DNA from: Diadema setosum
Lineage: Eukaryota > Echinodermata > Echinoidea > Diadematoida > Diadematidae
Length of the DNA stretch: 64,000 nucleotides
Direction: 5' to 3'
Assembly: GCA_033980235.1 (NCBI GenBank)
Contig: CM067077.1
Span: forward strand, 5,043,367-5,107,366
In this document: piece by piece, positions 43,168-54,100 of the stretch
Position numbering within the stretch: the stretch's first letter is position 1
How the letters are laid out: each line of letters starts with the position of its first letter
Notes under the pieces: generated by a model
Database searches by the model: none
Told to the model about the DNA's origin: nothing
Seen by the model: only the letters and a program-made list of their open reading frames with translations
Made by a program: the position numbers and the translations under genes

Positions 43168-43514
43168 TTAAAGGGGATGGCTAGTAACTGATCAGTGGGA
43201 ATCAGTGGGAATGCTGGAGGATGATTATTCCAATTCTTGTGGGATTCATTTCAGAGTACATTATAAATCTATTGTTGTGTGAAAATTATTTGCTTCAGAA
43301 CGGTGTCATATTCAAGTAATGTGCAGTCTAATGTTTCCAGGTTAGCATGCCTGTACAGTGACGGGGCATTAAACTGCACATTACTTGAATATGAGACCGT
43401 TCTGAAGCAAGTAATTTTCACACAGCGACAGATATATAATGTACTCTTAAATGAATCCCACAAAAGTTGGAACAGTCATCGCCCAGCATTCCCACTGATT
43501 CCCACTGATCAGTG
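43168..43514. mobile_element. MITE family D, complete palindromic copy
   Basis: Left arm TTAAAGGGGATGGCTAGTAA, CTGATCAGTGGGAATCAGTG ... GCTTCAGAACGGTGTCATAT; right arm is its reverse complement, ending CCCACTGATCAGTGAG. Centre has CATGCCTGTACAGTGACGG. About 347 bp. ORFs on both strands are arm translations. Confidence 0.85.
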
Positions 43515-43816
43515 AGACAGAGGGATAGAGCCATGGCAACAAGCATGAGGAAATACAGTAGTGTATATTTATTGATCGCACTCCCCTTAGTTACCAAGAG
43601 CATGTGAGCAGTAGTGTAAAAGTACAGCATGCATGGGTGGGTGTACCAGAAAGAGGGTAGTCTGCAGGTCTCAAGTTTCACTTCCTCTCCCGAGGTCTCG
43701 ATTCATCTTTCTGACATGACGTAAATGGCAAAAAAAAAAATAAAAATACAGACATACATTGTATACACATGCTGCAAAAGTTTCACATGCAAACATTATT
43801 TAGATGATGACTGGCG
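43515..43816. other. Unique stretch
   Basis: No gene or repeat recognised; A-run at 43731-43740. Confidence 0.4.
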
Positions 43817-43967
43817 GGGGAGGGAACACACCCAATGTTCCACCCAAAGGGTTTGAAAATGCTATTGAGGGAGGTTATAAGTCTTGAGAAGAAGTCGAGG
43901 GACTTATAGCCTCCCGAAATAGCATTTCAAACCCTGAGGGTGGAACGTTTGGTACATATTCCCGACA
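43817..43967. mobile_element. 150-bp hairpin (GTTCCACCC...GGGTGGAAC)
   Basis: GGGAACACACCCAATGTTCC, AGGGTTTGAAAATGCTAT and GGGAGGTTATAAGTC on the left pair with GACTTATAGCCTCCC, ATAGCATTTCAAACCCTGAG and GGGTGGAACGTTTGG on the right. A short snap-back repeat, probably a MITE remnant that may extend to about 44110. Confidence 0.7.
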
Positions 43968-44859
43968 ACAAAAGTCATCATCTGTTTTAGCATATGGGTT
44001 GGTCAAATTAGTGAAATATGATCGTTCAATCAAAAATGTTTTCCAATCGGAGAACATTACAAAAATGTTCTGCCCATGGGCTAACATAACCAATGTGCCT
44101 CCATCACGTGACTGTGTTTAGCCAATCACTAACCAGTATTTGACTAACCCATTTAATATTGTAGTATGTATCTGATTAAGATCATTGATTTTTCTGGGAA
44201 GATTACAAATAGGGAGACCCTTTTTGTGGAGGATGTCCATCCTTATTTTGACTTATTGTGTGAGGTTAATGTACAGAGCTTACACTCACTGCAATGGCGA
44301 AAGGAAAATTTCTTCAAATGATCTCATACTGACTGCAGTTCGACATGAAAGATGAGTGTGCGTGTGTGTGTATCTATCCTCATTTACACACATACATACT
44401 GTTATGGATACATGTGCATTGTACTATCATTTCTGGGCACTTGATTGTTCCGCAGAGGAATATGTAAATAAAGAGTTCGACAAGATGACCGAGATCGACC
44501 AAACACCTTGTTTGAGAATCTGGGTATTTTTGGTGGTTATGATGGTTCGCTAGGCCAAGTTAACCTCCCGTAACAATACATACATACATACGTATACATA
44601 AATGTGTACAATACACTGTACATACATAAATACATACCATGTCTTTGTGAGTGTGTCTGGCAAGTTTGGTTCTTTTGAATAGCTGGTTTGGTTTACATTT
44701 GTTCTGCAGTGGCTCAACAGCTGTTCGTATAGTACAATGCACTCACTTGTAGATCCTGGCGACCGGGGAGTGATAGAACTAACTGCTCTCGCTGGCTGGG
44801 TCTGCATGCATTTTATGCTCCCCCACCCCCTCCATCTTTCCTCCTCACCCTCTCTTTAT
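43968..44859. other. Unique stretch with (CATA)n patch
   Basis: Degenerate ACATACATACATA at about 44574-44640. CCATCACGTGACTG E-box at 44101-44114. No gene is supported. Confidence 0.4.
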
Positions 44860-44960
44860 ATTCATCTTTCCTTTTCTATCTCTATCCTCTCTCCATCCCT
44901 CTTTATATTTTTCTTTCTCTATCTCTATATCTCTTTCTTTATCTCTCTCTCTCTCTCTGG
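44815..44960. repeat. Pyrimidine tract with (CT)n
   Basis: CCTCCATCTTTCCTCC, then TCTATCTCTATATCTC and (CT)n. ORFs through it are repeat translations. Confidence 0.8.
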
Positions 44961-46547
44961 TGATTAACTAAAGAAATGCTGCTAAAAATGGCAGAGACAG
45001 AGCCACATAAGTAATTCTTTATTATCTAATTTGCAATGGGTGCCAATTTGAGGGGGAAAAGCTATAAAGATTGAAAAACTCTTCTAACTGAACCCAATGT
45101 TTTTTTTCTGTGTGATAGTAGTGAAATACAATGAGCGATTAGATGAACACTTGCAGTGTCATACAAATATAAATTTTATGATTGTATTTCTGTATACATT
45201 TAATTGTATATTCTGTGACTCCACATAATACTGCTGATAGATGTTCATAAATGTGTGCGCAAAGTCACAAAACATGTGGAAACAAAAACATCCAGGGTGG
45301 CTATGGCTAGGATGACATGCTACAACATTTGAGGTCCTTTGCATAGCACAGCACACATACAAAAGCATTATGATTAAAAGTGGAAGAAATGTATGTGGAT
45401 GAGGAGATTAATGCGTCACAAATTTCAAATTTAACAGTGGATTGTTTATAATGTCATGTCAAGTTTGTCTCATTATGTTTTCTGTCAGAAAAAAAAATGC
45501 ATTGAAAGGCAGAAAGTTGCATGACAAGAGTTTGCCAGTGATGCAGGGATTTGCAGTTGAGTAAATCTGGCCAAGTGATGCAATTACTCATTACCAAGCA
45601 GTTGCTCTGGTCGGTTTTCACTCTCGGGAAAGGTCTTTCCCCCCTCGTGAAAGGTCTTTCCCCATGCTTTTTCAAAAGTCTTTAGAATAACAAGCATACT
45701 GATACTGAAAAAAAAACAACACCCATACAAACCTCAAATAAACCCAGAAAAGCTCATTGGTAACATTACATTGTCACATGGTACATAGCATATCCAGTTA
45801 TGAAGGTATCAAATTCTATCTCCTCCCCCCCCCCCCCACTCCTCCTTTTGACAATTCTCCTGAGTTCAGTGCCTCGTTGATTTCAAAATGGAAGCATGAG
45901 TCTTAAACAGGATTGAACATAATGACAATAACACTCCAACATCAGTCGATGAGAGAAAGAAGAAAATTTGCTGTGAAAGTGCACACATATTTTTTTTCTT
46001 CCCTGCGCACTCTTTCATTGCCATTACGCGTCATTTCAGGCGGCAGTCGTCCGCGAGATTGACGGTGCACCCGAATCGATCGCGCAGCCACCTTCTCATC
46101 AGGAAGTGCGCTGGCTAATGGGCTGAAATTATCAGATCTCGAAGTCATTGATTGATTTTTTTTTCCCCTTCTCCCCTTTACCCCCCACCCCAAACTAACC
46201 CACCACTGTACAAAAATTGCAACGGGTGAAGAGGGGGTGGACAGGATTTGTGTTTTCCATTACCACATATGGTTCCCAATTTCACTATTAAAGCTATTAA
46301 ATGAGGGAATCCATATGGAAAATATATTGCAAACACTTTTATGTTGCTCTCCTTTACTCTCCACCTATTTTGTCAGCTGGTGTTTAAAGGTCTATAGGCA
46401 AGAACAAATATTAGTATCTACCCCCCCCCCCCCTTTGAAAAAAAAAAGGTGTCAAAATATGAGTAGTGTCATTATAATCATTAGGCCTGTCAACACAATA
46501 AAGCTTCAAAATAGCATGCCATTTTGTGGTTAGGAAGGAGATATAAG
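44961..46547. other. Mostly unique; CpG-containing block at 46010-46130
   Basis: GAAAGGTCTTTCCCC is duplicated at about 45628-45665. C-runs at 45822 and 46420. The block ATTACGCGTCATTTCAGGCG to GGGCTGAAATTATCAG (46020-46130) is balanced in composition and stands out from the AT-rich flanks. No exon is supported. Confidence 0.35.
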
Positions 46548-46990
46548 CCGCAGTCACGCTGGCAAAAGATCATGAAGTGTAAAGATGACATAATCATAGC
46601 AATCTTTTGTCGTGCAGTCACACTGGCAGCCAAATTTCTTGATCTTTGGATCGAGAAGTTTGGGTCATTAGTGCACGTGCGCAAGGAAGAAGAAAGAGTA
46701 CACAGTCTGATGGCTAGTGATTGTGACGTAACAATGAGCACCTGTACATCACAATGACCTCAAACTTCAGAGGCACCATTCACACAAATATATGATGGAC
46801 TGCTCACGTGACAAACTTTGCGAAGTTTCAGTTTCTAGTATTCACACAGGCAAAACATTGAGAAGTTTGGCAGGGGTGGGGGAAATACGAACCTATTTTG
46901 AGTAGGAAGTTTCGCAAGAAGTTTTGTTGGAAGTTTGCAGACACACTGGCAAAAGATCGAGATCTTAAAGATCGTGATCTTAAACTTTAA
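46548..46990. repeat. Dispersed repeat with CAGTCACACTGGC units
   Basis: AGTCACGCTGGCAAAAGATC (46552), CAGTCACACTGGCAGCC (46616), TTCACACAGGCAAAAC (46840) and CACACTGGCAAAAGATCGAG (46943) recur, with GAAGTTTGGC/GAAGTTTCG units between. Looks like an element, or several fragments of one, with short internal repeats. Confidence 0.5.
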
Positions 46991-47088
46991 ACAGAGGTAG
47001 ATAGTGAAAGATTAGTTTGTGAGTGTTGTTGGATCAGCCTTTAAACTGCATCATCACTATGTATATTCTACACAAAACTTACAGGAAC

Positions 47089-47130
47089 TGATTGACAAAT
47101 TGCCTTACGTCGACATTAATTTTGATCAAT
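47089..47130 (-). mobile_element. SINE tail fragment
   Basis: ACTGATTGACAAATTGCCTT and ACGTCGACATTAA match the inverted tail of the SINE at 6614-7072. Confidence 0.6.
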
Positions 47131-47154
47131 ATGAGTTTTTAAAAAAAAACTCAC

Positions 47155-47530
47155 AGGAAATGAAACCCAAATATACATGCAGATTCAAGTGAATGCAGCA
47201 GCAGCAGTAGAACACATCAGTGAAGTTTGAGGAAAATAAGATAATCCGTTCAAAAGTTATGAATTTTTAAAGTTTCGGTGCAGATATTGCTGGATGAGAG
47301 GACTACTACAGATTGTGTAGAAAGAAAATATGAAGAGAAGTCCATGAATTTTTTCCTTTTTTTAATGAAATGTACACGTTCTCTTGACTTGTTCTTGAAA
47401 TTTTGAGGGTACCTCGTAATACTAATTCCCCTGCTTTCTGAAAGTAAACACGTTTAAAGCTTCTATCAAAAACTTTGAAAATCCATGCCATACATTTTTC
47501 ATAGTCTTTTTTTTTCAAACAGTTCTTGAG
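47155..47530 (+). mobile_element. MITE family B, left part
   Basis: GTGAATGCAGCAGCAGCAGT, AGAACACATCAGTGAAG, ATCCGTTCAAAAGTTATG and CCCCTGCTTTCTGAAAG follow family order. The right arm is missing or rearranged after about 47530. Confidence 0.7.
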
Positions 47531-48892
47531 AAATACCTTGTTCTTCTTTTTTTCTTTAAACTGTCTATATGCAATTCACAGAAGTGGTGTGGGAGTATAA
47601 TACACATGTTAACAGTGATCTCTCACAAGGTGCAAATATTCACTTTTCTGAGTATTCTTACCGCCCGGGCAAAGAAACGGCTCAACTACATCATCGGTGA
47701 CATCATCCTTGCTTCACAAAATGAAAACACAGACTCCATGTCATGACGTCAACGATGCCTCAGCCTCATCCTCCCAGCATCCGTCCCCCATCTTTTCCTC
47801 CTGCTCCCACGCATCCCATTCACCTAATTTTGCTCATTACCCCAAAGTCGGCACTTGCCCAGTTTAAAGGGCAAACGTCATTTGGCAGCTCTTTCTCTCT
47901 CTCTAAAAAAAAAAAAAAAAAAAAAAAAATAAAAAATTAAGTTGCTCATCTCTCTTTGCAGAATTCTAAAACAATCCTCATTTCTCTGAATATCCTGAGG
48001 GCACATTTCAAAAGACAAGCACTGCCTTATCAACCATCAATTTCGATTGAATTTACTTGGAAACGAGAAATTCATCCTTCACTTGCAATACATACATCAA
48101 GATCTAATTTGATTTTTCTGCAACCAAATCCAAACTTCCCTTCCATAGTTGACTTGATTATGAAACAAGACTGGCTAAAATTTGATTTTATATTGTAATT
48201 GTTGACTGTAAAATGATCAAAGTGAGTAGATCAATGCAAATTGTGCATTTGATGCTGAATTTCATAATTTATCAATACATCTAAATCAAAGGCAAGATGC
48301 TATGATTGAAACTTAAAGATGCTTTGTGGATGGGTGAGGCACAAAATAAGACTGAGGAGTACAACAAACAATCATTACTGTAATATTACCACACCATCTT
48401 GTTGAGGGGTGCTATTAAACAGAATGCCATTTTGTTAAATTTTCCACTGTTCACACATTCATACCTATATGATCTTTTTTTCCATTTTTCATCTATATTT
48501 CAGTTTCTAATTAAACTACATTCTTATTCAACATAGATTAGACAAATATATTAAAAGCCATCAATTGTCATTTAGCAGTGCCCAATTTTGCATCTAGAAT
48601 TTATCAAATGCTACATGTTGGGGCACTTTGGCATGTACTGCACAATGTATGAAGAGTTTGTTTGCAAAAACCCATATTTTTGTCCATATTTGCCAAATAT
48701 GGACATATTTGCCAAATGGAGATATTTGCGATTAAAGGTCAAGAAAAATAAAGAGAATAATAAGAAAATTGTGTTTCTTTTGACCATAACTTCAAAAATA
48801 TATGTTTATATGTAGTGACCAATATATCATTTAAAAGGTATTATTTTGTACTTTATGACAGAGAATGTACTTCAAAATCTTCAAAAATGGAC
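47531..48892. other. Unique stretch with A24 run
   Basis: Poly-A at about 47906-47929 after a CTCTCTC run. TGTCCATATTTGCCAAATATGGACA at 48681-48705 is a good dyad. No gene is supported. Confidence 0.4.
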
Positions 48893-49219
48893 TTATCGGT
48901 TTTTGCGAACAAACTCTTTGTATATTTCTCGAAATTCATCTTTACTCAACGGGGATAAAAGCTTATGTAATTTCTTGCCTCCTAACATGTGTCTTAAGTG
49001 ATTGGTCATGGAGGTACATTTAATATCCATGGTCATCCTCTCAGGTTGACGTTTCCATTTTACACCTCTCACAAAAAGTGTTAAAAACAGGCTCACTTCA
49101 CTTTCCATCTTTAAGGTCCTGTTTACCTTTGGGAGCAATGATTTACAAAGGTTCAAGATATCACATTTGATGCATATGTGTAGGTCGGTTGTATCACAAA
49201 ACATCCTACCATAAAACAT
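48893..49219 (-). CDS. 108-aa ORF inside a dispersed repeat
   Basis: The minus-strand ORF starts at 49219 and ends at 48893. Content is balanced: CDTTDLHICIKCDI near the N-terminus, then basic KWKRQPERMTMD, then a C-terminal LSKDEFREIYKEFVRKNR with helix-like charge pattern. A related peptide (CDTTDVHICVKCNI, SLLP) is encoded at about 57850-57935 on the plus strand. Nucleotide changes between the two are mostly amino-acid changing, so protein selection is not obvious. I do not recognise the family; it may be a remnant of a mobile element gene. Confidence 0.25.
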   Translation of the reverse strand: MFYGRMFCDTTDLHICIKCDILNLCKSLLPKVNRTLKMESEVSLFLTLFVRGVKWKRQPERMTMDIKCTSMTNHLRHMLGGKKLHKLLSPLSKDEFREIYKEFVRKNR

Positions 49220-50290
49220 TTTTGCAATAAAGCCTAAAATTTAAGGAGATATCACAATTTTTCTTAATAAACCATAGCTGTACATGTTTTGTCTGGAATC
49301 ACTTTTCTTATATTAAACTATTGACAATGCTTAACATCAATTATACTGGTTCAAATTTTTACACTGGTTGTTACTATCTCCAACTCACATTTTAGAACTA
49401 TTTTGAAACACTAATGCTGGTTTTTTGTTTCATCTGCAAATGGTAAATTTTGCCTTGAATCATACCGCTGGGAATTTTTGTTGAAGTACCTGAAATATAA
49501 AAATGACAGCCATTGTGTTATGTGGTATGGATTTAACCACTGCCATTCTCGCAGCATTATGACACCTACAGTGTATTACTAATTTGAAGATTATAATTGA
49601 TGGGCTTTGATACCATAGCTTCCCTTTCTGCAATATCTAGTCATAAATTTGACTTTATTGCCCTTGATTGACAAAATGCCCTTCGTCAACATAGATAGAC
49701 ACCAATTATTCGGTGCTTGATTAATAGCCATGATAAAAATGAGGCAAGGTCAAAACATCCTACCATATAAACTTTTTGCAATAAAGCCTAAAATTTAAGG
49801 AGATATCACAACTTTTCTTAATAAACCATAACTGTACATGTTTTGTCTGGAATCACTTTTATTATATCAAACTATTGCTCACATTTAACAATGCTTAACA
49901 TCAATTATACTGGGTCAAATTTTTACACTGGTTGTTTCTATCTCACATTTTAGAGCTATTTTGAAGCACTAATGCTGGTTTTTTGTTTCATCTGCAAATG
50001 GTAAATTTTGCCTTGAATCATAATGCTGGGAATTTTTGTTGAAGTACCTGAAATATAAAAATGACAGCCAATGTGTCATGTGGTATGGACTTAACCAGTG
50101 CCACTCTGGCATTATGACACCTATTACTAATTTGAAGATTATAAGTGATTGGCTTTGATAACGTAGCTTCCCTTTCCACAATATCTAGTCATAAATTTGA
50201 CTTTATTGCCCTTGATTGACAAATTGCCCTTTGTCAACATAGATAGACATCAATTATTCGGTGCTTGATTAATAGCCATGATAAAAACTA
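49199..50290 (+). repeat. Tandem duplication, ~556-bp unit, two copies
   Basis: ACATCCTACCATAAAACATT at 49200 and ACATCCTACCATATAAACTT at 49756 begin two near-identical copies. Both run through AATAAAGCCTAAAATTTAAG, TACATGTTTTGTCTGGAATC, AATGCTGGTTTTTTGTTTC and TGGGAATTTTTGTTGAAGTA and end with an inverted SINE tail at 49664-49742 and 50213-50290. Identity is high, so the duplication is young compared with other repeats here. Confidence 0.9.
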
Positions 50291-50879
50291 ATCAAGGGCA
50301 TGCATAACTCCAAAAAAAAAAATGAAATATTCTTTATTTGTAAACACAGGGTACAGGGGGAAGGGATTTATTTGAGTTTAACCCAGAAGGATCTAATAAA
50401 TTCTTCTGTCTTGGCAAATGCTTTTGAATCTGAGAACATGAGCAGATACAAAAGTACTAAGATGTTTTACACAATAATGCCAGAGCCTTTAAGGAACATT
50501 TCTGCAAGGGTAGATATCCTTTCAGTGTCGTATCACATGGTCCATTTCAGACATCTGCACCATGAGACACTAATTGACAAGTATTGTTGACCAGGTATAA
50601 TTTGATTCAAAACATTTCCCTTCAAACTCATAGGTTTGCCTTTCATTGACTGCATGAAGCTAACGGCACAGGGTTATATACCTTGGTATGAGTCTTACGT
50701 CACACGGTGAGGTCATAAGCCCTGAAATTAAATATCCCGAGAAAGAGCTTTTCTCTGAAGAAAGAAAATAAAATAACAGAAGAAATCTCAGTGGTTATAT
50801 CATTTGTGGAGGAGGATGGGAACTTCACTGGAGTAAATTTCAGAGTTCACTCATAACAGTGCTGCCATCCACAGAGAAA
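50291..50879. other. Unique stretch
   Basis: A 96-codon plus-strand ORF (50300-50590) follows an A-run, with no motif recognised. No repeat. Confidence 0.35.
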
Positions 50880-51290
50880 AGGCATTTATTTATCTAAATG
50901 ACAACGACCACGACACAACAATAACAAATATCGTCAGAACGCCTCAAAACCTCCTCCCGCAGCATCACAAATAGACACGTATTCACGCCGAATAAATCAC
51001 GTAATTTACTCTCATGGCATTCAGCCGACACTCTGCGTCAAACCCAGCCATTCTATCGGCGGTAACGACAGAGCTGTCCACATACGTGTCCTCCTACAAT
51101 TATGCCCCCCGCTGGCAGCCGAAAGGGGTCGTTTCGTCAGAGGAGGCTTGGCGCTTCGCCGCTTTACCCCCGCGCCCTCTCATGCACGGTACACCGCCTG
51201 CATTTTCTAAAGTCACTCACGTCACAAACAGACAACGTCATACTGTGTACACACGGCCATAAATAAGGCGCTCATTATGCCAACAGTCCA
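50880..51290. other. CpG-containing unique block
   Basis: Balanced, CpG-rich sequence in an AT-rich setting (GAATAAATCACGTAATTTAC, CTATCGGCGGTAACGACAG, GCGCTTCGCCGC, CCATAAATAAGG). An 82-codon plus-strand ORF (51014-51262) covers part of it, but has no recognised domain and no good splice sites. Best read as candidate conserved non-coding or first-exon DNA. Confidence 0.3.
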
Positions 51291-52529
51291 ACTACCTGTG
51301 TTTGCACCGATTTCATTACATTGACTGCCAGAGCTTAAAGGTACTCATAAGCACTGCTGAAGCAGATGAGCAAAAAAAAAATAAAAAAAATAGCCATATG
51401 CACAACACAGGAATGTGGTCATTAGCAACTCATGCTCACACTGAAATTATTCTATTTCACTTTAAAGAAAAGTCTTAAATACAAAAAATAAAACAATTAA
51501 ATGTCAGTGTGCATTGATCCTAGCCCTCATGGAGAATAAAGACAGATTTGGATTTCTAGCAGAATGGTCAACATTTGAGTAACAACTGTCTGATAAAAAA
51601 AACACTTTCTAAACTGCCATTTTTTCAAGACCATAAAACATTTGTGCGTGGGTGTATGTGTGTGTGTGTATGTATTTGTTAACTACAGACGGTCATTATA
51701 CACACTCTCCATTGATCAATGCACTGCAGTAAGCATCTACCAAAGGGCAAGCATAAATGGTATTTTCACAAATGAAAGTTACCCTTTCAAATTGTAAACC
51801 TGCTAAGAGATAGCCCCTTTGCAACACACACACACACACACACATACACACACAGTAATAACATGCGTAATATGAAATTCCTCCCCTATCATTAAATCAA
51901 AATGGAAAAGCAATAAACACCAAGGAGGTAGGGGGGAGCAAATGCCTTAATTCATATCCACTCTCCTCGAATCGCTCTAATACAAGAGGCATCGTTAAAG
52001 CTGGCTGTTGTCATGGCAACACTTCTTACAAGCGCATTCCTCACTTACCACAGTTTGTTGTTTTCACGCAAATGTCAAGAGTACAAGAGTCATAGCCGCT
52101 CTCTCCATACCATACTTTGCTTTTCTAAAAGTGTGCCTTCCTAAGCAGTAGTTTTAGCACAAAAGCCCGAAGCGAGAGCTTGATGTTGGTACTAAACCAA
52201 GATGTGTCCATGTCTTCTACGCCTTTGAATGTTTCTTCGTATCATCAGTGTCCAATGTCATTTGGCAGTCAATTTGATTGTTGAAGTTGGCAGGTACCAT
52301 TGCAGCAGAGGGGGTTGGAAGGAGGTATTCACAGAAGTCCTTTAAAATTCTTTGCCACACAATGAGTGCCCCACAACCCCCCCCCCAAAAAAAAAAAAAA
52401 AAAAAATGCACAATACATCGCTTCATTCCCGCGGACTCAATTTACCCGATTCACATGCGAGGTAATGACTCACCAGTGAATTGAGTTGGCTACCAACAGT
52501 TCGGGACACACAAATGGCAAGAGAAGTGA
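51291..52529. other. Unique stretch with small microsatellites
   Basis: (GT)n at 51646-51670, (AC)n at 51824-51854, and a C-run followed by an A-run at 52377-52406. No gene is supported. Confidence 0.4.
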
Positions 52530-53160
52530 GAACAGAGTACGACAGACAGACATACAGAGAAGAAAGATAGACAGATAAACAGACAGATACAAACACAAGG
52601 TCTGACTTACAAAATGAGGCGAAAGACATTGTGGAGACATAAGAGACAAATACACAGACAGAGAAAATATTGAAGGTAGATTGAGAGAAAGATAGAAAGA
52701 AAGACAGAAAAGGGGACAACAGCATAAAGCAGAAGGACAGACAGACTACAAGAGGAGACATGAGAGAACATTGAGAGAAGGGAAGAGAAGAAATAGAGGG
52801 AAAGAAGAATCAAGAATAGAGAGAAAGAGACACAAGACAGACAGACTAACAGAGGGGGAGGACAGACATAGAAAGAGACAGAGAGCCAGGCAGAAAGTGA
52901 ACAGTGAGAGAGAGATATATAAAACAGATTGACATACAAAGATAGAGAAAGACTTTATGAAAACGACTTTTTCCCCTAATTATGTTTGTTTAAAATATCT
53001 TTTTGTTTAATATAAATAATATAGTGCTGTGAAAGAAATTACTGGTACATAGACAGAGAAAGAAAGAGAGAGAAAGAGGGAGAGAGAGAGACAGGCAAAC
53101 TGAAAGACAGACAGATAGGAATATATTACAGGCAGACTGACAGACAGACACATGACACAC
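52530..53160. repeat. Degenerate purine-rich GACA/GAGA tract
   Basis: About 400 bp of GACAGACAGA, GAGAGAAAGA and ACATAGA units (52530-52945), an AT-rich gap, then a second stretch at 53050-53160. Leu/Ser/Cys-rich minus-strand ORFs are repeat translations. Confidence 0.8.
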
Positions 53161-53541
53161 AAACACACACATAAGGACATACAAACACGATACAGTATTT
53201 CCACTGACAACTTGTTCCAACACTTCCACATCTCGAGTAGATCGACGGAAGCGCCATTCAAAGTCCATCTCCTCACTTTCTGAGAATGACTGAACCACAC
53301 CTTGTACTCCGTGGCAAACTATCCTCATGGAGTGTTTAGACATACTTGTACGGTACTCAACACCTTTTAGGCATCAAACATCACCCGGGGAACTCTTCCA
53401 ACATTGCCTGAAATTGTTATAATGACAGTGAGAGGTGCTATAAATTCACTTTACACCTCACATTCTTGCGACACACAACAACCTCTCCCACTATTACCGT
53501 CTAGTGATCTCCCTTGATTTGGTATTGCTCGCTTCACAACA
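53161..53541. other. Unique stretch
   Basis: Contains CACATCTCGAGTAGATCGACGG. No gene is supported. Confidence 0.4.
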
Positions 53542-54100
53542 TTTAAAGGACAAGTTCACCTTTATAGATATGTGCATTGAGTGAATGCAGCAATATCAGT
53601 AGAACACATCAGTGAAAGTTTGAGGAAAACTGGACAATCCGTTATAAAAACCGGACAATCAGTTATAAATTTTTGAAGATTCTGTGCAATCACAGCTGGA
53701 CGAGAAGAAAACTACACTTTGTGTTGTCGCATGTGTAGAACGATATAGGACAAAAATAAAGGGAATTCCACAAATTACTTCTTTTTTTTTAAGACAACAC
53801 ATTCCCTCAACTTATGTTGAGGGTATTATTATTCCACCTGCCTTCTGAAAGAGGTATTTAAAAATAAAGTGCTCTTTTTTCATGTGAGAAAAGTGAAAAT
53901 ATGTCAAATTCTCTTTATATTCTCTGAACATCATTCTATGCATGTGACATCACAAGTTGTAGTAGTTTTCTCATCCACCGATGGCGGAACTGAAACTTTC
54001 ATAACTTTTGAACAGATTGTCCAATCTCTATTGATATTTCTATTGATATTTCTGTATTTACTCAATCAATTTGTATATTACGGTGAACTTGTCCTTTAAT
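53542..54100. mobile_element. MITE family B, complete copy with clean ends
   Basis: Left end TTTAAAGGACAAGTTCACC; right end GGTGAACTTGTCCTTTAAT. Arms contain CAGTAGAACACATCAGTGAA, ATCCGTTATAAAAACCGG and TGGACGAGAAGAAAACTAC. A local duplication (GGACAATC..GTTATAA twice at 53630-53665) is present in the left arm. About 559 bp. Confidence 0.85.

Noticed and set aside
43279..43515. Small ORFs on both strands at 43.3-43.7 kb
   Set aside because: They are the two arms of a palindromic MITE, which explains the matching peptides on both strands.
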